DNA of 64,000 bases from NCBI RefSeq assembly GCF_030282825.1, contig NZ_JASTZU010000027.1:1-64000 (forward strand), written 5' to 3'. Shown in pieces: positions 7,787-15,834 of the stretch; positions within the stretch are counted from its first letter, which is position 1, and each line of letters begins with the position of its first letter. Origin of the DNA: Aquibacillus rhizosphaerae (lineage in GTDB: Bacteria; Bacillota; Bacilli; Bacillales; Amphibacillaceae). Both the position numbers and the translations under genes were made by a program. The notes under the pieces were generated by a model. That model worked only from the letters and a program-made list of their open reading frames with translations. It was not told the origin of the DNA and ran no database searches.

Positions 7787-9022
7787 TTAAGCTATATCAA
7801 GGAAAGTTGTCTTGCTTTTAAACATCGCATAAATCCAGTGTAAAAGCTTATTAACACAAGCGATGATCGCTACTCTAAAAGGTTTGCCTTCATTGCGTTT
7901 CTTATCGTAAAATTCTCTTAATCTTCTATTTCGTGGAATAATCTCATCACTTATTTTCTTTTTACGAGCGTCTCGTATTCCACACTGGACAGCCATAAAT
8001 AGGGCTTGTCTTAACCTGCTAGATCCTCTTTTGGTAATACGATTTACAGAAGCTGTAAACTTACCACTTGAGTACACACTGGGATCTACTCCAGTGAATG
8101 CTACAAGCTTTTTAGGATGATTAAACCGTTCTATCTCACCGACTTCAGAGATTATTGTTGCTGCGATTTTTTCTCCGATTCCTGGGATGGATTGGATTAT
8201 CTCATATTCTTCAATTTCTTTAGCGAGGGCATCTATTTCAGCTGCTAACTTTGATAGGTGCTCTTGGTATTGAAGAACAATATCGATCATTATTTCTAGG
8301 TTGAAGATATGACTTTGATATAAATTGTTCTGGAATGGGTTGCGAAGGGCGGCATCCCGTAATTTTTTTGCCTTTTCCTCTGCCCATTTATCTGAACGAC
8401 TTTTACATAGCGAAGCTATTTGGTCTGTTAAAATAGTTTCACTGACACTCAAAACTGATTCTGATGTTGGATATATTAAAAGTACCTGTAAAGAAACTTT
8501 TGAATATAAGTTTCCAAATACGCCTCTATATTCAGGGAATACTTGGTCCAATATCGATTGAAGTTGCAGTTTGGTTTGTGCTGCTACACTTGAAATCGTT
8601 TCGTGCTGTCTTGTTAGATTACGAAGGTTTAAGAGTTGGATACCCCTTTTCTTTTGAGGCTCCAGTTCTTCTTTATAATAGAGTTCACACAGATGATAAG
8701 CATCTATGGCATCCGTCTTGACCTTTCGTAAACTTGAACTTTTCGCTCGATGAGCAATCAATGGATTAACTAATATATATACATATTGATGTTCCTCTAA
8801 AAATTGAATAATAGGAGTATGGTAGTGTCCAGTTGACTCCAACACGACTGTAGGTTTCCCCTCAGCTAGGGACTCAATTTCCTGTAAGAATTCGAGAAAT
8901 TCATTCAATTCTTCAACATTATGACGGATACTAAAGCTTTTGCGATATGGCTTTCCCTTATCTAAAAAGGCTTGAACTTGACTTTCCCCTTTGGCAACAT
9001 CCAGACCAATGACTGGATTCAT
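7787..9022 (-). CDS. IS110-family transposase (DEDD recombinase)
   Basis: 411 aa. The N-terminal RuvC-like DEDD domain carries D8 (IGLDVAK), E62 (VVLESTGHYH), D104 and D107 (KTDAIDAYH). The C-terminal Transposase_20 domain has IPGIGEKIAA, a helix-hairpin-helix-like segment, and the conserved serine region (DPSVYSSGKF). IS110 enzymes work with a structured non-coding bridge RNA encoded at the element's end to choose donor and target. The frame is intact, so the element could be active. Start ATG at 9022 with AGGAGG (CCTCCT on the plus strand) 7 bp before it. It is inserted within the repeat-bounded gene array. Confidence 0.93.
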   Translation of the reverse strand: MNPVIGLDVAKGESQVQAFLDKGKPYRKSFSIRHNVEELNEFLEFLQEIESLAEGKPTVVLESTGHYHTPIIQFLEEHQYVYILVNPLIAHRAKSSSLRKVKTDAIDAYHLCELYYKEELEPQKKRGIQLLNLRNLTRQHETISSVAAQTKLQLQSILDQVFPEYRGVFGNLYSKVSLQVLLIYPTSESVLSVSETILTDQIASLCKSRSDKWAEEKAKKLRDAALRNPFQNNLYQSHIFNLEIMIDIVLQYQEHLSKLAAEIDALAKEIEEYEIIQSIPGIGEKIAATIISEVGEIERFNHPKKLVAFTGVDPSVYSSGKFTASVNRITKRGSSRLRQALFMAVQCGIRDARKKKISDEIIPRNRRLREFYDKKRNEGKPFRVAIIACVNKLLHWIYAMFKSKTTFLDIA

Positions 9023-9029
9023 ACATTTC

Positions 9030-9225
9030 TCCTCCTTAAATTACACGTAATGTCGGTATCCCCTAAGGCTTCTTGTAATGTCGTAGGTTCGCTTGTTAAA
9101 CGGGATCTATGTCCCAACCAGCCTGAAACCCGTTTATACAAGTAGGGGGTGAACAGTTTAGCTAACGGGATCTATGTCCCACGGGTGCTCCGTTCTACCC
9201 CGACTACCGTAATCATAAGACCATA
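9030..9225 (-). ncRNA. candidate IS110 bridge-RNA region
   Basis: The non-coding end upstream of the transposase is unusually GC-rich and structured for this island. It holds an 18-bp direct repeat, AACGGGATCTATGTCCCA, at 9099-9116 and 9164-9181. GGGATCTATGTCCC can fold on itself, and AAACCCGTTT between the copies can pair with either. In IS110-group elements this position encodes the bridge RNA with donor- and target-binding loops. The assignment rests on position, repeats and family knowledge; the RNA ends were not determined. Confidence 0.5.
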
Positions 9226-9262
9226 TAAAAAAAGGTCAACCAGAAAAATCTGGCTAACCTTA
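9226..9262. terminator. hairpin beside repeat copy 4
   Basis: GGTCAACCAGA/TCTGGCTAACC imperfect stem with A- and T-rich flanks. It may be a weak terminator or mark the outer end of the IS element. Confidence 0.4.
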
Positions 9263-9294
9263 TATTACGAACGGGTGCTTTAACGTAATAACGG
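9263..9294 (+). repeat. cassette-type intergenic repeat, copy 4
   Basis: ATTACGAACGGGTGCTTTAA then CGTAATAACGG, with the AACGGGTGC core at 9270-9278. It is followed by an imperfect hairpin GGAGTTCG/CGAACTTC. Confidence 0.75.
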
Positions 9295-9376
9295 AGTTCG
9301 TCAAAGTGGCGAACTTCTTCAATAAGAGCAGTTTTGTTGAATAAGATTTTGTAAATGGGAAGGAAAGGACTAATTT

Positions 9377-9556
9377 ATGTTATTTATGCTTTTGCTTGTT
9401 GTACCGTTATTAGGAGTTTTATGGTTTTTAAATTTCACTACTTTTTTGAAGAACTTAAAGAATGGAAAAAGCACTCATAACCAAAATGTTTTAGGAGCAT
9501 TCTTTACTTTTATTTTTATTTTTGCTCTAATGTACTGCTATGCTGGAATCCATTAA
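9377..9556 (+). CDS. small membrane protein, 59 aa
   Basis: 59 aa with two strongly hydrophobic segments (about 1-20, MLFMLLLVVPLLGVLWFLNF, and about 41-56) joined by a basic loop (KNLKNGKSTHNQN). AAGGAAAGGA lies before the ATG. No family recognised. The gene is bracketed by repeat copy 4 upstream and copy 5 downstream, so it fits the one-gene-per-repeat pattern. Confidence 0.6.
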   Translation: MLFMLLLVVPLLGVLWFLNFTTFLKNLKNGKSTHNQNVLGAFFTFIFIFALMYCYAGIH

Positions 9557-9581
9557 ATAAAAAGGATTGTGAACCAATGTA

Positions 9582-9614
9582 CTTAAAGTAACGGGTGCCT
9601 TAGTACAACAAAGG
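9582..9614 (+). repeat. cassette-type intergenic repeat, copy 5
   Basis: CTTAAAGTAACGGGTGCCTT then AGTACAACAAAGG, core AACGGGTGC at 9590-9598. It is fused to the following terminator. Confidence 0.75.
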
Positions 9615-9648
9615 ATCGTCATATACTATTAGCGATCCTTTTCTTTTT
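9611..9648 (+). terminator. intrinsic terminator fused to repeat copy 5
   Basis: AAGGATCG/CGATCCTT stem (9611-9618 with 9633-9640) and a T-rich tail TTCTTTTT. Confidence 0.8.
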
Positions 9649-9704
9649 GAATAGTTTCAAGAATTATTGGAGTTTTATGCTAAAATAAAATGTGAATTTA
9701 TGAT

Positions 9705-9737
9705 CTTAAAGTAAAGACGCAGTAATGTTTAATAAGC
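9705..9737 (+). repeat. cassette-type intergenic repeat, copy 6 (variant)
   Basis: CTTAAAGTAAAGACGCAGTAA then TGTTTAATAAGC, preceded by TTTTATGCTAAAATAAAATG. Closest to copy 1. It precedes the phosphotransferase gene. Confidence 0.6.
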
Positions 9738-9786
9738 ATTTTGAGTTAAATAAAAATTGAAATAGACTGAAAAGGGAGTTTCACTA

Positions 9787-10659
9787 ATGAGTAACAAGCA
9801 TATTGAAAGAATTAAACAGGTTTATCCAAACCTTTTCATTGAAGACTTTTACCCTAATGAAATTGGACAAAATAACGATGTGTTAATAATAAACAACTCT
9901 TTAGTATTTAGATTTCCGAAATACCAAAAAGGAATATTGCAATTAAAAAGAGAGACGGAAATTTTAGAACAAATCAAAAACATTGTTTCAATTCCAATTC
10001 CAGAACCAATATATCACTCTTTTGAAGAATTAGTGCCCGGAAAAGTCTTTACTGGTTACAGTCTAATAGAAGGGGTTCCTTTATGGTTAGATAGTTTAGA
10101 AAAGATTAAAAGTGATGAATTGATAAAAAGTCTGGCATTACAACTCGTCGATTTTCTTATAGAAATTCATTCTATTTCAGAAGAAAAAGCAAAGGGTGTT
10201 TTGAAACTGGATGATAACAATCCACGAGAAGAAATGTCTGAACTATTTGATAAAATACAAAATAAATTGTTTCCTTATATCAGAAAAGAAAGTCAAAAGG
10301 AAATAACTCAATCCTTTAAAACGTTTCTAAACGGAAGAGCGTTAGATTTTAAAACTACACTTATACACGGGGATTTTGGAGCATCAAATATTTTATGGAA
10401 TGCGGAAACAAGTCGGATTTCAGGGGTAATAGATTTTGGTGGTTCAAGTTTAGGAGACCCAGCGTATGACTTTGCTGGAATATTGTCCAGTTACGGTGAA
10501 GATTTTTTTAATATGTGTATTAACCTTTATCCTGACGGAAATGCAATTTCTGAACGTGTGAAGTTTTACAAAAGTACATTCGCATTACAAGAAGCACTTC
10601 ATGGGATTGAGAATAAAGATAATTCCGCTTTTGAAAACGGAATTAAAGGCTATAAATAG
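9787..10659 (+). CDS. aminoglycoside phosphotransferase-like kinase
   Basis: 290 aa of the APH/choline-kinase fold. The kinase core is visible: the N-lobe strands (about 20-90), the catalytic loop LIHGDFGASNILW with H194, D196 and N201, and the metal-binding VIDFGGSSLGDPAYD with D216. Such proteins transfer a phosphate from a nucleotide to an aminoglycoside, macrolide or small metabolite. The sequence does not tell the substrate, so resistance should not be assumed. AAAGGGAG lies about 9 bp before the ATG. It is a single unit of the repeat array between copies 6 and 7, with no operon partner. Confidence 0.85.
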   Translation: MSNKHIERIKQVYPNLFIEDFYPNEIGQNNDVLIINNSLVFRFPKYQKGILQLKRETEILEQIKNIVSIPIPEPIYHSFEELVPGKVFTGYSLIEGVPLWLDSLEKIKSDELIKSLALQLVDFLIEIHSISEEKAKGVLKLDDNNPREEMSELFDKIQNKLFPYIRKESQKEITQSFKTFLNGRALDFKTTLIHGDFGASNILWNAETSRISGVIDFGGSSLGDPAYDFAGILSSYGEDFFNMCINLYPDGNAISERVKFYKSTFALQEALHGIENKDNSAFENGIKGYK

Positions 10660-10669
10660 GTGTTTATTC

Positions 10670-10698
10670 CACTAACGGGTGCAAAAGTTGAACAAGGG
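10670..10698 (+). repeat. cassette-type intergenic repeat, copy 7
   Basis: CACTAACGGGTGCAAAAGTT then GAACAAGG, 10 bp after the kinase stop codon. It is followed by a hairpin GGGGCTG/CAGCTCC (10696-10718). Confidence 0.75.
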
Positions 10699-10785
10699 GC
10701 TGCAAATGAGACAGCTCCTATTGCGTTAAAGGGGAAGGTTTGTTTAAAAAAGGTAATGTTAGTATAGTTCAATGGAGGTGTTTTG

Positions 10786-10968
10786 ATGAGTGCAATCATC
10801 AGTGTTTTTCTTTATTTAATAGTTCTATTTGGTGTATCTTCGATATTATTTTTCTCTTTAGTTTCAATATGGAGTACAACTGAACCAGTTATTGCTTATT
10901 TATTATCGTTAATTATTACTCACTTGATATTAAATACATTTGGGCAAATTGGTAAAAGAGATAATTGA
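10786..10968 (+). CDS. small membrane protein, 60 aa
   Basis: 60 aa with two transmembrane segments (about 5-28 and 34-50) and a short charged C-terminus (GKRDN). The start is the ATG at 10786, 7 bp after a strong GGAGGTG; a TTG three bases earlier is less likely. No family recognised. It lies between repeat copies 7 and 8. Confidence 0.6.
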   Translation: MSAIISVFLYLIVLFGVSSILFFSLVSIWSTTEPVIAYLLSLIITHLILNTFGQIGKRDN

Positions 10969-10978
10969 TTTTGTTATT

Positions 10979-11006
10979 GTGTTAACGGGTGCATTAGTGT
11001 AAGTGC
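10979..11006 (+). repeat. cassette-type intergenic repeat, copy 8
   Basis: GTGTTAACGGGTGCATTAGT then GTAAGTGC, core AACGGGTGC at 10984-10992, 10 bp after a stop codon. No strong hairpin follows. Confidence 0.75.
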
Positions 11007-11030
11007 AAAAATACAGATGGAGGTTTTATA

Positions 11031-11639
11031 ATGTTATTTCATTACCATTTTTGGACTCCTTATTTAGAGGAAACTGAAAAATTTTATATTGAGAACGGTT
11101 TCCGAATATCATTACGGATGGGAAAATATGAAGGCGAATACCAAACATTCAATCCCCCTTTAGACTGGGATAATTTCAGAGAAAAAGATATTACTTTCAG
11201 GATTATTGAAGCAAGAAAAGGTGCAATAAATATTACTTTTGGCTTTGGAAAAAAGGTTATATTTGACCATATTGGATTTTTAGTTAATCCAAATGAACAC
11301 GATGAAATTTGTAATAAAGCGAGAGAAATGAGTTGGAAGGTTAGTTCGAATGATAGGAGAACCTTTATTGGAACACCTTATGGATTTAGAATTGAACTAC
11401 AAAGTAACTTGGATGCAATAGATGGAACAACTGATATTGCAAAAATTGAAGAGTTGGAGTTATTTGTTGAAAATGGAGAATTTAAAAAAGATTTATCTCA
11501 ATTATTTAACAAACAAGCTGATAACATTCATTCATTTATAGGAGAGACTTCTACAATTAATAAGGCTGTTATGAGTGGAGTTCTTATATCAAGTAAAATT
11601 GACCCCAATGGAGTGAATGTGGTTAGAAAAGGTAATTAA
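11031..11639 (+). CDS. VOC (glyoxalase-fold) family protein
   Basis: 202 aa. The N-terminal 125 residues follow the vicinal-oxygen-chelate pattern: FHYHFWTPYLEETEKFYIEN, a mid segment VIFDHIGFLVNP and a closing TPYGFRIELQS, giving two beta-alpha-beta-beta-beta modules. Candidate metal ligands are His4 or His6, the His of FDHIGF and the Glu of RIELQ. The C-terminal 75 residues are extra to the usual single-domain VOC length and unrecognised. The substrate is unknown. GGAGG lies 9 bp before the ATG. Single gene between repeat copies 8 and 9. Confidence 0.7.
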   Translation: MLFHYHFWTPYLEETEKFYIENGFRISLRMGKYEGEYQTFNPPLDWDNFREKDITFRIIEARKGAINITFGFGKKVIFDHIGFLVNPNEHDEICNKAREMSWKVSSNDRRTFIGTPYGFRIELQSNLDAIDGTTDIAKIEELELFVENGEFKKDLSQLFNKQADNIHSFIGETSTINKAVMSGVLISSKIDPNGVNVVRKGN

Positions 11640-11642
11640 ATT

Positions 11643-11674
11643 ATTCAACGAACGGGTGCTTATCTTCAATAAGG
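11643..11674 (+). repeat. cassette-type intergenic repeat, copy 9
   Basis: ATTCAACGAACGGGTGCTTA then TCTTCAATAAGG, core at 11651-11659, 4 bp after the VOC gene stop codon. Confidence 0.75.
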
Positions 11675-11734
11675 ATTTGCAACCTTGTTGGGCTACAGCG
11701 TAGTTATGTGTAATTTCTAAAGGGGAGGAGTTTC

Positions 11735-11986
11735 ATGGAATCAAATATAAACAAGAAAAAAGAAAGTAAAACAATAACTGATTCGATTTTAATGACATTA
11801 GCAGTAATTTTATTGTTAAAGAATGCAATAGACCTTTTTTTCTTTGACTTGTTTCCACCAGTAGCTGATAACGTCTTTTGGGTTCTAATTTCTGTTATAT
11901 TTACAATCACTTTTTATATAAAGAAAAGCTACATATGCCTTGTGGTTGTTCTTGTAATTCTATTAGTAGGTATATTCAATTTTTAG
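11735..11986 (+). CDS. small membrane protein, 83 aa
   Basis: 83 aa with a charged N-terminus (MESNINKKKESKTITDS), then three hydrophobic stretches (about 17-35, 44-60 and 64-82). GGGGAGGAG precedes the ATG by 6 bp. No family recognised. It lies between repeat copies 9 and 10. Confidence 0.55.
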   Translation: MESNINKKKESKTITDSILMTLAVILLLKNAIDLFFFDLFPPVADNVFWVLISVIFTITFYIKKSYICLVVVLVILLVGIFNF

Positions 11987-11997
11987 TGTACAGAGAT

Positions 11998-12028
11998 CTT
12001 CAACTATAGGGGGCGTTAGGGAATAAGG
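11998..12028 (+). repeat. cassette-type intergenic repeat, copy 10 (variant)
   Basis: CTTCAACTATAGGGGGCGTT then AGGGAATAAGG, 12 bp after a stop codon. The first ten bases match copy 2. It is the last copy seen. Confidence 0.6.
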
Positions 12029-12074
12029 AAGCTAAAAAAGTATCTTTTTATTTTACTTGTTGGAGGTGAATTGT

Positions 12075-12671
12075 ATGTACGATCTAAGTGATGAAGAAAA
12101 AAACAGAATATCAAAGTTTATAGTTGATGGTGCCCCTGGTGAATGGTTATCATTTGCTGAGGAATTAATGCATTCAGCAGAAATTTTATGGAAACAAAAT
12201 GATGGCACAATAAGAAGTGAAATTACTCATGATAAAATTGAAGTCCTTGAGTCAAGAGAAGTATCTGGTATATCAAGATCCTATTTTTTATTGGTTGGTT
12301 TTGCTATCGAGAATTTGTTAAAAGGGTTAATTGTTTTTGATGACCCTACAACAATTACAAGTGGAAAGATTAAAAGAATTAAAACACATAAAATCACTAA
12401 CCTTATTAAAGAAATAAGTGAGATAAACTTATCAGAAGAGGAATTAGAGATATGTAAAAAAATAGAGGAAGCTATTCCTTATTGGGGTAGATATCCCATC
12501 CCTTTGGAAGCAGCAAATATATCTCCAGATATAGGCATAACTCCTGAAATGAGAGAAGTTATAAGAGGTATGTATAGTCGTCTAGCATCAATCTTATATC
12601 ACAAGGTAAAAGATGGTTGGGAATCTGGAACTGGAGAATATTCAAGATTATACATTCTTAAATATGAGTGA
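12075..12671 (+). CDS. hypothetical helical protein, possibly HEPN-like
   Basis: About 198 aa. The start ATG at 12075 follows GGAGGTG by 6 bp; a TTG at 12057 would put that site inside the gene. Almost all helical. The segment YFLLVGFAIENLLKGLIV followed by a lysine-rich stretch and KTHKITNLIKEI recalls the second and third helices of HEPN-type bundles (xxGYAIExLLKAxxxx, then xHxLxxL). No clear RxxxxH ribonuclease motif is present, so it could be a non-catalytic member or another helical fold. It stands alone at the end of the repeat array. Confidence 0.5.
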   Translation: MYDLSDEEKNRISKFIVDGAPGEWLSFAEELMHSAEILWKQNDGTIRSEITHDKIEVLESREVSGISRSYFLLVGFAIENLLKGLIVFDDPTTITSGKIKRIKTHKITNLIKEISEINLSEEELEICKKIEEAIPYWGRYPIPLEAANISPDIGITPEMREVIRGMYSRLASILYHKVKDGWESGTGEYSRLYILKYE

Positions 12672-12798
12672 AATTATTAATGAAAACTAATCCAAAGTTT
12701 ATGAAAAGTAGCAGTTTATAACGGTTCAACGATCTAAAGTTATGATAAGTTATAGCGATAAAAGGGCATAGCCTGGATGTTATCAATATGAAACGGTG

Positions 12799-12966
12799 TT
12801 AATCCCTTCTTGTTAATCGCTCTAATATTTCTTGATCTTGTTGATATTCCTTTTCTCTCTTGTTCAATTGGAATCTTTCCAAATTATTAACATGTTGCTG
12901 ATGTAGGGCTTGGAATGTTTTCGCTTTTTTAGCTAGGTTTCTTTTCAAGATTTCTCCAATAGGCAT
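12799..12966 (-). CDS. small coiled-coil-like protein, 55 aa
   Basis: 55 aa, entirely charged and helical (HQQHVNNLERFQLNKREKEY). AAGGAGG on the minus strand lies 7 bp before the ATG, which supports translation. No family recognised. It lies alone between two convergent or divergent single genes. Confidence 0.5.
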   Translation of the reverse strand: MPIGEILKRNLAKKAKTFQALHQQHVNNLERFQLNKREKEYQQDQEILERLTRRD

Positions 12967-13147
12967 TCCTTTTTCCTCCTTAATTTTAAATTTAGCTACC
13001 TGATGTGATAATTATTTGTCTATTATAGATAATTCGTTTTGCTGCCATCCCAAACGCAAAAGGACGAATAAATGCCCCTTAATATGCTTAAAAAACATAT
13101 CAAGGTGTGTTCTAAATGTTTTTTTGTTAGACGAGTTCTTGTGACAC

Positions 13148-13768
13148 TTAACTACCAAGAAAATCCTTTAAGTAGTATTTGAGACTATTGAACGAGTCAA
13201 CACTATCCCACTTCCAGTGACCTCTTGCGTCGATTAAATTATACAATTCAATTGTTCGAATCGGTATTAATTCGTTACCACCTCCACTTCTTTTGTAAAA
13301 CTCCCACTTTAAAGAGTCTGTCAGGATTACTTTACTATTTATCTTAGCGGATAAGTGACGTTTTAATTCGCATTTTAAATCAGAAGAGTAATTAATGTAA
13401 CCCTTTGAATAAATAGACTCCTTTCCAAAAGGTGACTTAACCTCTACAACTGCCCGATAGTCAAGACTGTATTTCCTGTTAAACCAATTCCACTTTTTAG
13501 TTATTACCAAGTCGGGTGTAGCTGCCTTTTCTTTACCATTACTTATATATGTACCACAATACTGCAAGTAGTCATGTCTAGTAGTTGTTAGTTTTGTGTC
13601 ACAGCTTTCAACATCAAGGTCATTTCGTATCCCTCTGATGAAGGGCTTAACTAATTCGTTTTGAAAAGTTATTTCACGAATATCGTTATTATTTTTGTAC
13701 TTCTCAAATATACCCTTATACTCGTTGAAGTTGATATCCCTGTGTGTTGGAACGGTGTAGTTAGTCAT
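13148..13768 (-). CDS. putative PD-(D/E)XK nuclease-fold protein
   Basis: 206 aa. The core reads TPDLVITKKWNWF, about 20 residues, then YRAVVEVKSPFGKES. That gives an Asp followed by E-x-K on the next hydrophobic strand, the metal-binding signature of PD-(D/E)XK nucleases. The order matches the N-terminal nuclease domain of type I HsdR and related solo endonucleases. Upstream, LVKPFIRGIRNDLDVESCDT is the kind of helix-strand that carries the preceding Glu or Asp. No helicase domain is attached. A DNA-cleaving defence protein is plausible, but sequence specificity and partner are unknown. Its ATG has GGAGG (CCTCC on the plus strand) about 7 bp upstream. Confidence 0.55.
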   Translation of the reverse strand: MTNYTVPTHRDINFNEYKGIFEKYKNNNDIREITFQNELVKPFIRGIRNDLDVESCDTKLTTTRHDYLQYCGTYISNGKEKAATPDLVITKKWNWFNRKYSLDYRAVVEVKSPFGKESIYSKGYINYSSDLKCELKRHLSAKINSKVILTDSLKWEFYKRSGGGNELIPIRTIELYNLIDARGHWKWDSVDSFNSLKYYLKDFLGS

Positions 13769-14671
13769 TGATTAACCTCCATAGATGCTGAAATAAATTC
13801 TTATCAGAAGTAGATAAGTTTAAGTGGATTTTATTTGTCGTGTACTGATGTAGGTAGTTTGATTTGGGTCTTAATAGATTTACAACAATTCATTGTCTGG
13901 TTTTTACCTTTTTTAATCCATCGGAAGTGCAAGTCTATGTCAAAGGGAGTTAAAGAATTCCTAGGCTCTTTTAATTATACTGTATTGCTATAAAGATTGT
14001 TAGTCTATAAGAGTGTTGTCATTAAAGTTCTAATAGAAAGTAAAATGCTAGGTTCGTGCTAAAGAAGAGTCTGAACAATATTTGAAAACTGTAATTGAAA
14101 ATAAGGAGACATCGAGAAAAATACTTGATTAATTTCATCCAAGGAATACTTACTAGATTAATAAAACAGGATGACCGAATCATAACCCTATATAAGTATA
14201 TAAAGATAAATAAGCTATTGATTATCTTTTGAAAAAGGCACTTCTCCGTGTAGTGGTAACATCTATATAAGGACTAAAGGGACTGGACATAACATAGTAA
14301 ATAAAAACTAAAAAAATTATGAATAACAATTATAGAAAGAATAAGGCACCAGTTATGGACTTACTATTTTCATAGAGCAGGTCATCTATAAGGTTTATAA
14401 AAGGCTAGAAAAAAACTTAGCTATTACGTTAATAATGAAAAAAGTAAGGAAAATATAAAAGGATGGTAAAAGTGTGTTTTTAGTTATTGGAAGGAATTAC
14501 ATAAATTTATATAAACATAGGATTTGCAAGGTGTCTGCCCCCTTTTTAATTTACCATTGAATATAGTCAATTGTAATAATATTCCAATTTTAAGTGTTTT
14601 ATGATATTCTATTTCACGTTGGTTACTCAGGGTAAACTATTTTTTAGTAGATTAGAGGGGGTTGAAGGGAA
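13769..14671. other. 900-bp AT-rich stretch without a gene
   Basis: No frame with a ribosome binding site and no tRNA or obvious structured RNA was seen. It separates leftward genes (nuclease-like) from rightward genes (AIPR-like). Promoters for both must lie here. Decayed coding sequence is possible but not recognisable. Confidence 0.4.
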
Positions 14672-15775
14672 ATGGAAGATAACTTAATGTCTGCGACAAT
14701 TAATGCGGACTTTAGAGAATATATGGTAAATAGCAAAAAGATGCTAATAGGTATAGTGTCGGGAAGGGCTTTGATGGAATTGAAGGAGGATATTCCAAAT
14801 AATCCAAACCCTAGAGAATATATGGGAAAGAAAAATAAATATGTTCCCGAGATGATAAAAACACTTCGATATAATCCGGAGCTATTTATATATATCAATA
14901 ACGGCATTCATATTACTGCGGAGTCATATATCAAGAATGATGATGGGACAACTACAATTTTCTTTAAGATTGGTGAAGGAGTTTATAATGGCAATCACAC
15001 CAAAGAAGTATTGGTGAAATATGGTAGTAAGAATAGCTACGTATTAATAGCAGTATATTTTGAAGTTCCAGAAGATGAAATAGTTGATATTATAATTGGA
15101 AAGAATTCAAGTACACCAACGAAGGAAATTAGCATTGGTGAAAAATTGGACCGATATGAATGGGTGAAAAAAACTCTTCCTGATTATAAAATAAAGTATA
15201 AGGAGAGCGATGAGCATGATTTGGACATCGCTACAATTTTGCACATAGCGGGTATTTTCCAAGTTGATGAAAAAGCCCACAACTTTGTTAATAAGGATTA
15301 TAGAAAGTTTCAAAGTTATCTTCGTAGAAAAGGTGAGACAGTAAAAAAACATAACGCTGGTAAACTTAATCTTGAAAGAACTCGTTATATATTGAAAGAT
15401 TTGATTGATTTTTACCAATTTATACGATTGGATGAAGAGTGTGTAGCCTTTGTAAAAAGAAATTTGAAAAACGGGAGATGGCTACAGAAAGGAGTCATTA
15501 CTGATTCCTTGATGTTCAATATTCTAAACGCTATAAATTTTGCTTTATATATTCCTGAAAAGACACTATATCCCTGTTTAAAAAAGGGTTATGATCTTGA
15601 TCGCTTAAAGATCTTAACCACAAAAGTATTTCCCAAAATTGTTAATAATCTAAAGAAATATGAAGATGAAGGGTTGAAGGTGTCTGAAATTTGTAGAGAA
15701 AAGAACATCTATCAAGAAATACAAAATATTATGTTGGTTGCGGACTTAGAAGAAAAAACAAGGATTTACTTATAA
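14672..15775 (+). CDS. AIPR-like abortive-infection family protein
   Basis: 367 aa. The N-terminal half contains PELFIYINNGIHITAES and, 30 residues on, GVYNGNHTKEVL. This matches the pattern of AIPR proteins (FxxxNNGIxI followed by IVNGxQT). The rest is helical with RYEWVKKTLPDYKIKYKE, and the usual length is larger. AIPR genes are tied to abortive phage resistance, but the mechanism is not known to me. The start ATG follows GAGGGGGTTGAAGGGAA. It is followed after about 60 bp by a broken Xre-type regulator, which may have been its cognate control gene. Confidence 0.5.
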   Translation: MEDNLMSATINADFREYMVNSKKMLIGIVSGRALMELKEDIPNNPNPREYMGKKNKYVPEMIKTLRYNPELFIYINNGIHITAESYIKNDDGTTTIFFKIGEGVYNGNHTKEVLVKYGSKNSYVLIAVYFEVPEDEIVDIIIGKNSSTPTKEISIGEKLDRYEWVKKTLPDYKIKYKESDEHDLDIATILHIAGIFQVDEKAHNFVNKDYRKFQSYLRRKGETVKKHNAGKLNLERTRYILKDLIDFYQFIRLDEECVAFVKRNLKNGRWLQKGVITDSLMFNILNAINFALYIPEKTLYPCLKKGYDLDRLKILTTKVFPKIVNNLKKYEDEGLKVSEICREKNIYQEIQNIMLVADLEEKTRIYL

Positions 15776-15834
15776 TAGATTAATTATAAGTTCCTTCGTT
15801 GTTTCTAACTAACATATATAAGAGGAAAGGAAAG

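Noticed and set aside
9787-10659. Proven antibiotic-resistance gene
   Set aside because: The kinase fold is clear, but nothing in the sequence fixes the substrate, so a resistance claim would be unsupported.
6627-12028. CRISPR array
   Set aside because: The repeats are hundreds of bases to over 2 kb apart, imperfect, and enclose genes; no cas genes are present.
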